Positions 37,101 to 48,850 of a stretch of 64,000 nt of DNA are shown one piece after another. The first letter of the stretch is position 1, and the number at the start of each line of letters is the position of its first letter. The notes beneath the pieces were generated by a model. It worked only from the letters and a program-made list of their open reading frames with translations, did no database searches and was not told the DNA's origin. The position numbers and the translations under genes are program-made. The stretch is from Chrysomallon squamiferum (lineage: Eukaryota > Mollusca > Gastropoda > Neomphalida > Peltospiridae): positions 1,491,686-1,555,685 of the forward strand of contig CM022678.1 in assembly GCA_012295275.1 (NCBI GenBank), given 5' to 3'.

Positions 37101-38073
37101 CTGTAGATGTGGACTCTCCGAAACCATGAAACACTACTTTTTTTACTGTCAGAATTTCGCCAAGGAAAGAGAAGCACTAAGCAACACATTGGAGGAACTA
37201 AAAATCGAGTTCACGCTCCCAAACAATTTGGCACCAAACACTGAAGACAGAGAGTTAGTCCTGGCTGCAGTAACAAATTACATCCTGAAACAAAACATAA
37301 ACTTTAGACTCTTGGAGTCGAAAGTTTGAATTTAAAAAAAAAAAAATAAAATAAAACTTTTGTGTTTGACACAAAAACAAACAACAATTGAATGAATTTA
37401 TTGACTTACAGATTGATTGGTTGAACAGCTGATTGATCCATGGATGGATCGGCTGATTGACGGATCAGTTTGAATAGCCAATTAAATTAATAATTAAAAA
37501 CATGAAAAACAAAAATATACGTAGCTACCTTTAGACCATACTAACCCGGTTATGGAATTTAAAAAATGTACATAATAAATCTAAATAAGTTAACTGTTCT
37601 TATTCTTTTTACTTGCAGGTGTTTACAGCGTCTTTTAAATCAACAAAAAGACCATTGGCAGTAAGCCAAGTAATCTATGAATAGACCTTCCTGCTTCTAG
37701 CCTGTGAACTTTACACATTTCTTGTTTTTATTATTGTTACATATTATTATTATTACTGTTACTACTAATAGTACTACTGTTTTGTAAAGTATTTATAATT
37801 ATGTATACAAACACACATAGGTATCTATGTACAAAGTAGTGTTTCATAGGTTCTCAGTACAGCTATATCCCTTATTTCCGTTAAATGCAGGCTTCGAAAA
37901 TATGTACAGATTGTTACCTCTTTCTCTAGCGTTTTTGTGTATTACAGATATAAACGACTTCTCTAATCGAGCTCTCTGTATATCTGTTATTTAGACTACA
38001 GTCTGTGTAGGTTGTTTTCTGTTGTTTTTCATTACAAACTAATATATCAGGACTTACCTCGTCTGATCTCCAT
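30596..38073 (-). CDS. Dispanin/CD225 gene B, divergent, with duplicated PPxY exon
   Basis: Exons 38073-38058, 34907-34876, 33892-33782, 33122-33009, 32342-32220 and 30733-30596; phases fit and give 177 residues. Exon 2 has PPQY. Exon 3 exists twice, both phase 0 and both opening with PPPAYDQLEAN; the 5' one adds PPPPRYG, the 3' one PPPPQTYG. The TM1 exon (SDYLILCLLTFVFNFPLGI) keeps the CD225 DY...FPLGI pattern, but with more changes than A, C and D. The last exon begins SRTASDVGNFDRAKFFG and ends earlier, with a shorter and less uniform helix 2. A LINE lies antisense in the intron between exons 1 and 2. No stops interrupt the frame, so it may be a functional diverged paralogue; whether both exon-3 copies are used is unknown. 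Confidence 0.78.
30800..31905. repeat. GT-rich VNTR in dispanin B intron 5, about 16 copies
   Basis: Tandem 55-75 bp units of TTAGTTGGGGTGGATGGCTG, AGTGAGGGTGGGTGAGTGTG and a variable GTATGTGTGTG tract. It is the largest of the homologous arrays. Confidence 0.9.
33413..33650. other. Unique insert between the two exon-3 modules of dispanin B
   Basis: The sequence begins GGGTACCGGACCAATTAACC and ends in a (GTT)n array near 33,560-33,630. It has no counterpart in A, C or D and separates the two exon-3 repeats. Confidence 0.5.
34929..37360 (+). mobile_element. 5'-truncated LINE with reverse transcriptase and RNase H, defective
   Basis: Plus-strand remnant, antisense to dispanin B. Reverse transcriptase blocks run in order: KSTATGPDKISYTTL (from about 34,992), LPNSYRPITM, motif A FIDIEKAFDMAW (about 35,390-35,423), GSVISPTLFNIYINDI (about 35,517-35,565) and the catalytic box FADD (35,616-35,627). 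An RNase H domain follows (about 36,440-36,870; YTD, YIAELVAI, FSDSLSS, EWLPIHVG), then a cysteine motif CRCGLSETMKHYFFYC and a short A-rich tail. There is no endonuclease part. Stops at about 35,067, 35,300 and 35,848 and at least one frameshift near 35,600 disable it. RNase H after the RT points to the I/R1-type LINE group. Confidence 0.88.
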
Positions 38074-38654
38074 TTTCTTATGTCTCGTTATTTCTGAACA
38101 TTGAGCCAGGAAAATAAACAGTATCAGTGGTTGCTTTCCAACGTTTATCGTCCTCTGTTTGACACAGCACGTCTGACGTAAACTTTTCAACAAGATCTGC
38201 CGCGTTTCACATCGCTGCTTCTCGACAAAAATACGTCAGGAGATTGCACAATAGCAAACAGTATCATGTTCTCAGTGACGAGTGAAAAAGTTTGAGTCAC
38301 TGTGTCCCAGGAGGTCAAACCCCCACAACACAGCTCGGTCTTTACTTACATACTTCCCTGTACCGGGTAGAAAACTACCCGAGTTGGCTGGGATCTAACG
38401 AGATAATAATCTACAGTTTGATCTGTTTCTTTGTCTTTCTTGATCGATTCGGTCTCAGATTACCAACTATCCAACAATGGATATAGTACTTCAACACGCA
38501 CACACACACACACACAAACACAGTCACAGTCACAGCAGTCGCCTTGTCGATATTTTGCTTTGACTTACGAGCGAGCTTCAGATAATGCGCAGCTAGTTGG
38601 CGCAGTGAACAACAAAACATCCGTCCATAATCGTGCGTTACAGGATGAGGGTTT

Positions 38655-38909
38655 CTACATCTTGTCATGATCAGAGGTCTGAATCTTACAAATTATTTTA
38701 ACGCCTCTGGCTGAAGTTAAGGCCTTTATCGACTTTTTAGGCTTCTGTAGACTACATATTGCGAAAGTACTACACCGGTCCTGCCTAGCCATGTTGACTA
38801 CACGCACACCTCGCTCACGTTTTTCTATGATTTCATGTTTTAATTCAATGAACATCATCCGCTTCTTCTTCTCAGCACTGTCCTTTGCACTCACTTTCTT
38901 AGGTTTCAT
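38655..38909 (-). pseudogene. Tigger/CENP-B-type transposase N-terminal fragment
   Basis: Open for 84 codons from the ATG at 38909. The stretch KKKRMMFIELKHEIIEKRERG followed by VRVVNMARQ has the form of the CENP-B/Tigger helix-turn-helix. A GACTTACGAG motif near 38,562-38,571 resembles the terminus of the MITE at 29,558-29,979, so this may be a relic of its autonomous partner. No catalytic DDE region is present. Confidence 0.55.
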
Positions 38910-38989
38910 GGAATATTTGCAAGATGCTGCACAAAAAGTGAGCACAACACAACAGAGATGCTTCTACGGCGAGGTAACTACGTGAAGCA

Positions 38990-39599
38990 AACGAGGAAGA
39001 GGTAAATGATATTACGTTTTCTTTGCCTAATAATTATATAGTGTCATTTAATGATTTATCTTTTGTTAATTAATTTGTTTACTTATTTATTTATTAATTT
39101 GTTTGTTTTAGAGAATGTGAAGCGAAGAAAGTGACAAGGTTATGTTTGGTACTAAACTGGATACAGAAGTTGACATCTTCAACAACATCAGAACAATGCA
39201 AACAAAACATGATGACGTTACGCTGACTGGGGTAACAGTTCAGATTATGTAGTTTGTCAGTCCGTGTGAAGAAACCTAATCCTGTCCTCTTTTTACTAAA
39301 TAATCTAAATAACCGCAAAATCTGAGGTTACTTTGTTCAGATAAAAGAGACCATAATTAGTATTATATTTATTTTGATTCACATAGGACGTATTAGCAAT
39401 ATTTTATTACATTGCGTTTTATACAGGACACGTAAGTGTTTCCATTAGCTAAGTAATTTACTGCTTTTACACATCCTACAAGTTAAACATTAGATGACAA
39501 ATCTTAGTATTTAATTTTACACCAGACCTAAAAGGTAACAAATATTACAAAGGTTTATTTTCGGGATAACACTTTTAACTATTTTGTTTTATATAAAGG
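38990..39599. other. Spacer between blocks B and C, no gene seen
   Basis: AT-rich sequence without spliced coding structure or clear repeats. Confidence 0.55.
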
Positions 39600-39736
39600 T
39601 GTGACATTCTTTGTGCGTTCACCGGTGTATGCCAACGGTCCTACATCTCAGAAGTGAAGTTTGTCTGTGTGTACATATTTACACGTGTACGTAATTAAAA
39701 TAAAGACATGCAAAATCTCATATTTTCTCCTCTTTG

Positions 39737-39860
39737 TCAGAAAAAATTAAGTGTATTATTCTAGTTGTAAAGGGATAAAATGTTGATGATAAAAATCATC
39801 AAAGACTTAATCATATTCTTTTTCATTTGAAAATCTTATGTCAGATTTCAATTTTTTTTT
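39737..39860 (+). repeat. Dispersed ~130-bp repeat, copy at the start of block C
   Basis: Third copy, very close to the one at 20,590-20,720. This suggests that the duplicated block C carried MED30-flanking sequence with it. Confidence 0.65.
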
Positions 39861-40534
39861 TTTATTTCTTTATTTCTTATTATTAATATATATTTTTTAT
39901 TTGAACATTTTAGTTCGTTATTATTCTGTTAATTTTAGCTTTAATTGTTACTTTAATCTCTTCAACAGATCAAAGTATTTCGGAGTTGTTATTTTGTATC
40001 ATAGTACAGCCTTTCCTTTTCAGTTATACGTACATGTATCTTTCCTTTTCAGTTATATGTACATGTACATGTATCTTTCCTTATATGTATAAGTCAGTTA
40101 TAATTGTATCTTTCCTTTTCAGTTATGTTTGTACTTTTTATTAATTTTTTTTTTTATTAATTTTTCCAAGCTGTTCTAATTCAACAAAACAGATAGATTT
40201 CAGAGATCGTCAGCTGCCTACTGATCATACTTAATGTAAAGTAAAAGACAACAAAACGAAAAATGAAAATTTAATTTTTCTCGAACTGCAAGCAGAAATG
40301 CAGCTAATTAAACATCTGTCTAATGGATTCTTCTTCATTTCGTTATCTTCTTATCTTTGGGTTTGATTTTTTCTTGATGCTGGTTCGATGACTGGTCGAT
40401 TGGTTTCCGTTAGAGGTAACTGACTGGTTAGTTGGTTAGTTCGTTGTTTAATTGATTATTCACTCGTCACGAATACTGAAAACATTAATACTAGTGTCGA
40501 GCCTTTAGCTCTATTATCCCTAATATGTCGTCTA

Positions 40535-42468
40535 CTAAGTGTTGGACGTTTTTAAAAGGGTAAACATAACTGTAACGACAATAACGATGGCAATCACAAT
40601 GCCGGTAATTGCTGTAACCTTAGCCATTTTCCCCAAGTTTCTCGCCTCCTCATAATCGCCAATGTCTGACGCAGTTCGGGACTGGAAAATAAACAGAAAA
40701 CAGATTTATGAAATCCTGCGGCCATTTCGGGCGATATAATTATGTCTGTGTCTGGTATATAGATGATTTTTCGTATAAATATGTTTAGATGCCATGTTGT
40801 ATATGTTTCTACTACAGCACGCACGTCTTCGTGTAAAACTACTAATTCAGTGAAGAAAGACACAGATTGTAATTTTCTGATAACTTAATATCTGTGAGAC
40901 CAGAGTAAAACATCTAATACAATTAAACAAATTAAAATATTTAGTTTTATTTTTAGAATCTTGATAAATGATATGAATAAATTAGTCATAAATTGGAAAT
41001 TAAAAAGATGTAGAAATGTCATCCACCAGAGTAACCTCCCTCCAGTTATATCGCTGTTTATGTTGTCATTAAGCCTAACGACAAATGAGCAAATAGTGCT
41101 AAGTTCTAAATATTAACAGTCTTTGATCATTAAAATCATCTTAATTAGACACCTAATAGCCCTGCTCTTCCTGTGAAATACGCCAGAATCATTAGAAATC
41201 ATTTTTAACAGTATGAGATAAACAACTTATAAAATACAACAGCATATTACACAAATTGCCTAATCCTACTCATTTCTTGAAATGTCTGATCATTTTAGAC
41301 ATTACTCGAATAGAGCGGTTGTCTTAGACATTAGTGAAGTGATTGATTATTACAGCCATTTCACGTCCTGACAGGTCTTACAGAGTAACTGTGACACACT
41401 CACATATTCACACGAAAATATTTAGTTCTCCAGATTACTTACCTGAACTGAACAGAAGATAGCGATTATTGCCATGGGGAAGTTGAAACAAAAAGATATG
41501 AGAGACAGGATCATGTAATCAGGGGGGCGACCTGGAGGACGAACATTCAAAGTGATTCTTGGTTGTCGAATAATCTTTACATGTAAAAAATAGAATATAT
41601 TATACACACATAGAAAATATATATTTACATACACAGACACTCATACACTTGCACACGGTTTAATATTCATAATTCGTATAGCAATAATGCAGAAGTTGTT
41701 GCTGTTTGGAATGATGATGTGGTACTGCAACCATAGAAACGGATGCCGTCTTATTGTGTGCTCTTCAGCAGCAGGCACATTATCCCTAGCAAGCAGCTTA
41801 GTTTTCTAGTCCATTTCGCTGCCTGTACATTAGGATAAGGAAAGGAAATGGAAGCATCAGTCCCATGAAGTACATGTTTTGTAAGTGTTGTGCTGTTTGC
41901 CTGGTGAACATTGTTAATTTCATCAAGTGTGTTCACTTCGCGGTCCGCGCCGCTTCCTTTAATAACACTAACAGCTACTTAAACATTTATTGTTGTAAGG
42001 TTTTACTGAAGCTCACATCAGAGCTTAAAGTTAATAACTGCAGGAACCAGTGCAAGAAATACGTCAATATTCATATGTTCGACGATCTTTCCTTCTTGCA
42101 AGTGCAATAACAATAGTAGGTGTGTATCAGTTTTAAAACTATGTTGTTGTTTTTTTATTATTTCCAGAATAACTAAAAATATAAAACAAATGCTTGATGT
42201 GTATTGTCTTGGGACAGAGTCACTAATTTTGCAGAGAATCTACTTACGACTATTGGAATGTTTCTTGTTTCTCGTTCGTGTCCATATCGCGGTGATGGAA
42301 GTTCATAGTTCGCTTCCAGCTGATCGTATGCTGGTGGAGGTCCATAATTTGCTTCTAGTTGATCGTATGCTGGTGGTGGCTAAAATAAATCATCATCGTC
42401 ATCTTGGTCATTATTATTATTATTACTGGTGTTGTTGTTTTCGTAGTTATCCATATTATTATTATTAC

Positions 42469-42541
<73 letters not shown>

Positions 42542-45500
42542 TGTTTATTTAGTTATAACAGCTGTTGTTGTTATTACATAGGTAAGTTCACAAAGATATT
42601 CGGAGGCATACAAAAGGAAGATCGATTCCCATAGAAAAAAATCAATTACGTGTCGTAAATATCAAATTAATGAAATTAACAACCAGCGAAAGAAAAAATA
42701 ATTAAAGTAATATAAAGAATAAATGAATCAAATGATATACTGTATAGTAATACTAATAATACTACTACTGATAATAATAATAGTAATTATAATAATAACA
42801 ATAATAATAGTAATAATAATAATATTATTATTAACATCATCATCTTCATCGTCATTATCGCTATCATTATTATTTGTGTTTGAGCAGAACGTGAAGCAAG
42901 GTGCTAACTGTGATAAGTTGTGTGAAAAACGTCACTGTGTTAACACAAACTCATCTTGTGACGTAGACAGAAAAATGTGACGTTGCAGTTTCGAATGGTG
43001 CAGACTGTACAGAACGTAATGACTGCGTGTTTTATCAAATAAAACAAAAATAATGATCAAAAATGTTTCATTTCATTGAAATTTAACTCGTTCAGTTGTA
43101 GTTTTAATTTTTTGAATGAAATAAGAATACAATATAATAAATAAAATAATATAAGAATAATAATAATAGAAACGGAACTTTATGTGTGGAGAAACAAATT
43201 TATATTTTTATATTTTGAAACAACTTACATATTGTGGTGGATCTTCGTAACCAGTTTCTGAAATAAATTTTAAATATAGATATGAAACATACGTATTTTT
43301 GATTGAAGATGAAATACAGAAACCTCGATTACATTTGCTTTTCATTGTTCTGTTACACAGCATATAAAGTGACAAGAAAGAAAAACAGGAAGAAAAAAAG
43401 AAAATAATTCCAAATGTCCATGTGACGGAACCTCATCAGTGACTTTGCCACACTTGTTTTTAATCAGAATTTTGTGTAGTAAATTACATGATATTCGTAT
43501 ATTTGTACATACCCATCGAACGCAGAATGTCTGCTACATTTTATATTCATATCATATTACGGTAATATTTATTTAGCTATCGTGTATAATCATGTTCATA
43601 AATTTATATTTTTATAGTTCTTCAATGTTTAGCTAATTAATGTGGGAAAATGGGGTAACTACACGAGAACTAAATAGCAGAGAGTATGCAGACATTCATA
43701 GGCTGTTTAGAAGCTGTATTATATAATCAGGGGAAGTTCTGTTATTTTGTAAACTGAGAAACACTGGGATTATAAACTCAAAATTGGCGTTAAAGTTGCA
43801 AAGTAAATTCAGAAGAGCTGTCTGGAGAGGAGAATACTGAACGCTTGCGCGCTGACTTTAAACATTGTAAATGCGTTTTAAACGAGATCTTTTGACACGT
43901 TGTTAGATTAGTTAGAACATTAAAGTAACCAACTGGGCTATTTGCTTTTACATTATGTCGTTGAGTAAATTATATATGTTACCACTGGAGTTGACGCTCC
44001 AAAACATCTTGTCATCAAACACGAAAGACAGAGAGTTAGTCCTAGCTGCAGTAACAACAGACATTCTGAACACAATACATAAACTTTAGATTCTTGGAGT
44101 TAAAAGTTTTAATTTTTTTTTTTACATTTTGGTGTGTGGTTTGACAAAAAAAACAACAACAACAATTGAATGAATTTATTGACTTACAGATTGATTGGTT
44201 GAACAGCTGATTGATCCATGGATGGATCGGCTGATTGCCGGATCAATTTGAATAGCCAATTAAATTAACAATTACAAAAATAAGACTCAGAAATATACTT
44301 ACCTACTTTCTGACCACACTAACCCGGTTATGCCATTTTAAAAATGTACATAATAAATCTAAATAAGTTAACTACGTTCATGCTTTATTTTTTTTTTACA
44401 TGTGTTTATAGCATCTTTTAAATCAATAAAAAGACCATTGACAAAGAGAAGAAGAAGAAAAAAAAACAGATTGTAATTGTTGGACCAGAGGGAAGCAGCC
44501 AAAAAGATCAAGGAAACAAAAACAGCAGCCGAGAAGAGAACAAACAAACAGGACGCAACCAACACTGACCAAGTGACGAATACGAGACATTCAACGAGTT
44601 AGAGTTAGAGTTAGAGTTAGAGTTAGAGTTAGAGTTAGAGTTAGAGTTAGAGTTAGAGTTAGAGTTAGAGTTAGAGTGCCGGAAACAACAACGAGCGGAA
44701 AACATCAACGAAACATCGCAACCAGTTCGTTACGATCCGATATGCTGGACACTCCCTTGTGTTCTGTAATCCTAACGAGAACCCACTTTCTGCGACAGAC
44801 ACGCCCGCTGACTTGTCAGAAAGCGAGCCAGTCGTAGAGCTTGCTCTGATTAGCACGTTATATCTTTTCAAGGTTCAAGGTTCAAGGCCACCGTGACGGT
44901 CCACAGATTAACTTTTGTTTGTTTTCAGCTTGTATTAATAATATTAACAGGTCCAGCAATACAACTTCTGTGTCTAGGCTTTTATTTATCTGTTTTAAGG
45001 AATAGGTACTGTTGGGGGTTTATTCATTCTTTCTTTTCTTATTTATTTATCTTTTTAATTTATTTTTATATCGTTTGTTTGGTTTTCATTTAATGCTGTG
45101 TTATTACGGTATCGACTAAATGGCAGTAAGCCAAGTAAGCTATGAACAGATCTTCCTCCTTCTAGCGTGTGAACTTTACACATTTCTTGTTTTTATTATT
45201 GTCACATAGTATTATTATTATTGTTACTACTATTGCTACTACTATTTTGTAAAGTATTTATTATTATGTATACAAACACACATAGGTGTCTATATATTAG
45301 CCGTTCTGTAAACAAACATCGCAAATAACACTTGATTCGCCTGCTAAATGTCGAACAATACAACAAGCTCACACACACTAAGCCACAGGTTTTCAACCTG
45401 GGGTCTCCAGCCTTTTTTCTGGGGGTCGAGAGATCGTTCTTGAGCGAGGATATGATTTAGCTTTTTTCAACGTGACTTGGAAGGAGGAATAAGTAAAAGC

Positions 45501-45986
45501 TGTTTGGGACCCGTAATACTGAATTCCTCTTGTAGTGTCCTTGGTTGATGAAAATATGGTAAGCATAGATATTAATGAATCAGAAATTTTATCGATCATA
45601 TTGAGTTGCTTATAAAGGGTAACGGTATGAAAAAGGTTGAAAACCAGTACCATAAGCAAAACGATTGTCAATTTTACGTCAGTGAACAACTGTCTGGGTA
45701 TATTGCTAGAGTAACTCTTCTGCTCATTTGTTTTGCTGGGAACAGTTCTCAGTACAGCTGTATCGTTTACTTGTATTGGTATCCCTTATTTCCGTTAAAT
45801 GCAGGCTTCGAAAATATGTACAGATTGTTGCATCTTTCTCTAGTGTTTTTCTGTATTACGGTTATAAACGATAGTAATCGATCTCTCTCTATATATGTGT
45901 TATTTAGACTACAGTCTGTGTAGGTTGTTTTATGTTGTTTTTCATAACATACTAATGTATCAGGACTTACCTCCTTTGGTCTCCAT
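40535..45986 (-). CDS. Dispanin/CD225 gene C, 5 exons, intact
   Basis: Exons 45986-45971, 43257-43229, 42379-42248, 41574-41443 and 40681-40535, phases 1/0/0/0, giving 151 residues. Compared with A, exon 4 is 27 bp shorter because it has one LNVRPP stretch instead of two, and exon 2 reads PPQY rather than PPKY. The two PPPAYDQLEANY repeats, the PDYMILSLIS/FNFPMAII helix-1 region, the SRTASDIGDYEEA loop and helix 2 are the same as in A. Exon 4 keeps the six-G run (plus strand) that is shortened in D. Probably functional; the protein should sit in the plasma membrane or endosomes with the PPxY tail cytosolic, by analogy with the family. Confidence 0.88.
43988..44112 (+). mobile_element. LINE 3'-end remnant in dispanin C intron 1
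   Basis: Same remnant, at the same position, as 25,228-25,362 in A. Confidence 0.7.
44441..45122. repeat. Block C copy of the segment absent from B, with longest (GAGTTA)n array
   Basis: Same segment as 25,685-26,318. Its hexanucleotide array (44,596-44,676) has about 13.5 units, against 5.5 in A and only degenerate units in D. Confidence 0.75.
45386..45647. mobile_element. hAT-like MITE in block C
   Basis: Homologue of 26,597-26,858 with the same inverted ends. Confidence 0.6.
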
Positions 45987-46240
45987 TTTCTTATGTGTCG
46001 TTATTTTTGAACATTGAGTCAGGAGAATATACAGTGTCACTGGCTCCTTTCAAACGTTTATCGTCCTCTGTTTGACACAAAACGTCTGACGTAAACTTTT
46101 CAACAACAACTACCTTGTGTTAGAGCTCTGGCTGGGCCCTAACGAGATAATAATCTACAGTTTTTTGTGGGTTTTTCTTTGTCTTTCTTGATCGATTTGG
46201 TCTCAGATTACCAGCTGTGCACCACTGGTTATAATACTTC

Positions 46241-46242
<2 letters not shown>

Positions 46243-46312
<70 letters not shown>
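46243..46312. repeat. (CA)n microsatellite upstream of dispanin C
   Basis: Uninterrupted CA run of about 70 bp. Confidence 0.95.
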
Positions 46313-46316
<4 letters not shown>

Positions 46317-47116
46317 GACACTGCATATAGATACATAGATACTTGAAACAAAGCCAAGGAAATAATGTTAACCTAAACAACAGCAACAACAACTGTACAG
46401 TTAAAATCACTTATCACATGTTGTGAAATATCTATGGTTTTAAACGTGGTTAATTAGTAAGAGGTCACGAACGTTTGATTACACCTCGGCAATATTCAAA
46501 ATTGATAGTTATTACGTGACAGAGAAAATGTTTTAGCGCAATTAAATATTGATAAACTATCTGTTCATTAGAGTTTGTGTTTGAAATATGCCACAGTCAG
46601 GCCGTGAAAACAGTTAATACCAAATTGATAAGACTCAAGAAATAAATGACTGATAAAGTAGATACTGATATTGCAGGATAGGGGTCTTCTTGTAACAAAA
46701 TTAAAACGTAATAAAAGAAATCTGAATATCAGATATTTACAAATGGACAAACAATTAAATTATATATACATGCCTATACAGGCATACATACACACGTGCA
46801 TAACGTATTTTAATAACTAAACGTACACACACACACGCACACGCACACACACAAATATGCGTACATGCAGAAATGCATGCATACATAACATAGATAGTTA
46901 TGCATTACATTACTGTAATTTACAAATGCACAATATAGTAAGTAAGGTTCTGGTGATGGGTTTCCAGTGGTACAAAACTGTGGTATGTATTTTCCCATTC
47001 ATTTATCATATTAAATGTATTTAAAATGTGTCCTGCTGATAAGTGAAGAGATATAGCTTGTGAATGATAAACCTGATAAATATATCAACTAAACTGTATG
47101 ATATCATATAGCCGAT

Positions 47117-47137
47117 GAGAATTATTCTGGTTTAGCT

Positions 47138-47172
<35 letters not shown>

Positions 47173-47508
47173 CTGTATTTGTTAGTATATATTTACTGCA
47201 AAATTCTGTATATGTGTGTATATATATACTTTAATTATTTTTATTATTTTTATTATTATTATTATTATTATTAGTAGTAGTAGTAGTAGTAGTATTTTAA
47301 AATTAATTGCACGAAGAGTAAACTATTTTCTGTTTAAATATCTAAAATTATTAGTTTTCAACACTCTTAGTCTTACAACTGAAATTATATCAATTTTATA
47401 AAATTAATTAATCATTTACTGTTCTTATTAAGCATCTTATATAGAAATGAAATAAAATATCAAATCAAAATAAATATTCTTTTACACTTATTTTTCTTTA
47501 AATGTGTA

Positions 47509-47573
<65 letters not shown>

Positions 47574-47580
47574 CCTTTCC
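47117..47580. repeat. Dispersed AT-rich repeat with AAT, ATT/AGT and TG arrays
   Basis: Related to 16,232-16,630, partly in reverse orientation. It ends with a TG run near 47,528-47,567 and marks the junction between blocks C and D. Confidence 0.6.
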
Positions 47581-47699
47581 TCCATATGGAATCTTCCTCA
47601 GTGTATGTCAACTGTCCTACATCTCAAAAGTGAAGTTTGTCTGTGTGTACATATTTAAATGCGTACGTAATTAAAATAAAAACATATGAAATAATTAAA

Positions 47700-48180
47700 T
47701 CACTATAATGACTTCTTGATTGTGAACTAATTAATTTTCTTCTTTTTCTTTTGCTTCTGTAATCTGCGATGGTACTGGTTGTATAGAAGTAATACTTGCT
47801 GATAGCGGTTATGTAAGGCAATTTTCAACCAATATTTCTATAATGGTTCTAACCATATCATTTAATAAACTCTTTTATGTAATGTTACTAATATGATTTT
47901 TACATATGACGATACACTATCTAAGAATGAACAGTCAACAGATACTTCTAAGCCTGTATTCTGAATTATGAATAGACACAGCCTTCTGTTAAATATTTTA
48001 TTTCTGTCTTCTTTCTTATTTCATCAGTTATAATGTATGCATGAAACAGCTGATTTTTGGACCTCGACAAATACTTCTTACAAAACAAAGTTTAATTCAT
48101 ATGTATCGAGAAAGATGTAAACATTTGCCAATAATTGTGTTTGTAATTGGATTTGTGTGTGCCTTTCACCTGTCTAGTTG
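47700..48180. other. Start of block D, no gene seen
   Basis: AT-rich sequence without coding signal. Confidence 0.5.
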
Positions 48181-48269
48181 TATACTAGTGTTTGTTTTTA
48201 CTACGTATCTTTAATTGTTACTTGGATCTCTTCAACAGATCAACGTATGTCGATGTTGTCATTTTGTAT

Positions 48270-48850
48270 CATAACACAATCTTTCCTTTTCAGTTATATG
48301 TACATGTACTTGTATCTTTCCTTTTCAGTTATATGTACATGTACTTGTATCTTTCCTTTTCAGTTATATGTACATGTACTTGTATCTTTCCTTTTCAGTT
48401 ATATGTACATGTACTTGTATCTTTCCTTTTCAGTTATATGTACATGTACTTGTATCTTTCCTTTTCAGTTATATGTACATGTATCTTTACTTTTCAGTTA
48501 TATGTACTTGTATCTTTCCTTTTCAGTTATATGTACATGTATCTTTCCTTTTCAGTTATACGTATATGTACATGTATCTTTCCTTTTCATTTATACGTAC
48601 ATGTACATGTATCTTTCCTTTTCAGTTATACGTACTTGTATCTTTCCTTTTCAGTTATATGTACATGTATCTTTCCTTTTCATTTATATGTACATGTATC
48701 TTTCCTTTTCAGTTATATGTACATGTATCTTTCCTTTTCATTTATATGTACATGTATCTTTCCTTTTCAGTTATATGTACATGTATGTTTTCAGTTATAT
48801 GTACATGTATCTTTCCTTTTCAGTTATACGTACATGTATATATATCTTTC
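48270..48850 (+). repeat. 29/35-bp minisatellite, about 19 copies, each ending like a 3' splice site
   Basis: The unit is TTATATGTACATGT(ACTTGT)ATCTTTCCTTTTCAG; the optional ACTTGT-type step makes the 35-bp form. Each copy presents a pyrimidine tract plus CAG on the plus strand. Two to three copies occur at the equivalent place in A (20,870-20,945) and C (40,010-40,130). Confidence 0.95.

Larger units (their letters stand above)
30282..38480. repeat. Tandem segmental duplication block B, the most divergent
   Basis: Starts directly at the end of block A. It is collinear with A, C and D but clearly more diverged. It carries a LINE and a duplicated exon 3, and lacks both the 634-bp segment and the hAT-like MITE seen in the other three. 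Confidence 0.85.
39600..47110. repeat. Tandem segmental duplication block C
   Basis: Nearly identical to A over the gene. Its upstream edge (GTCCTACATCTCAGAAGTGAA near 39,638) matches that of D near 47,612. The GT-rich VNTR present in intron 4 of A, B and D is absent. Confidence 0.85.
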
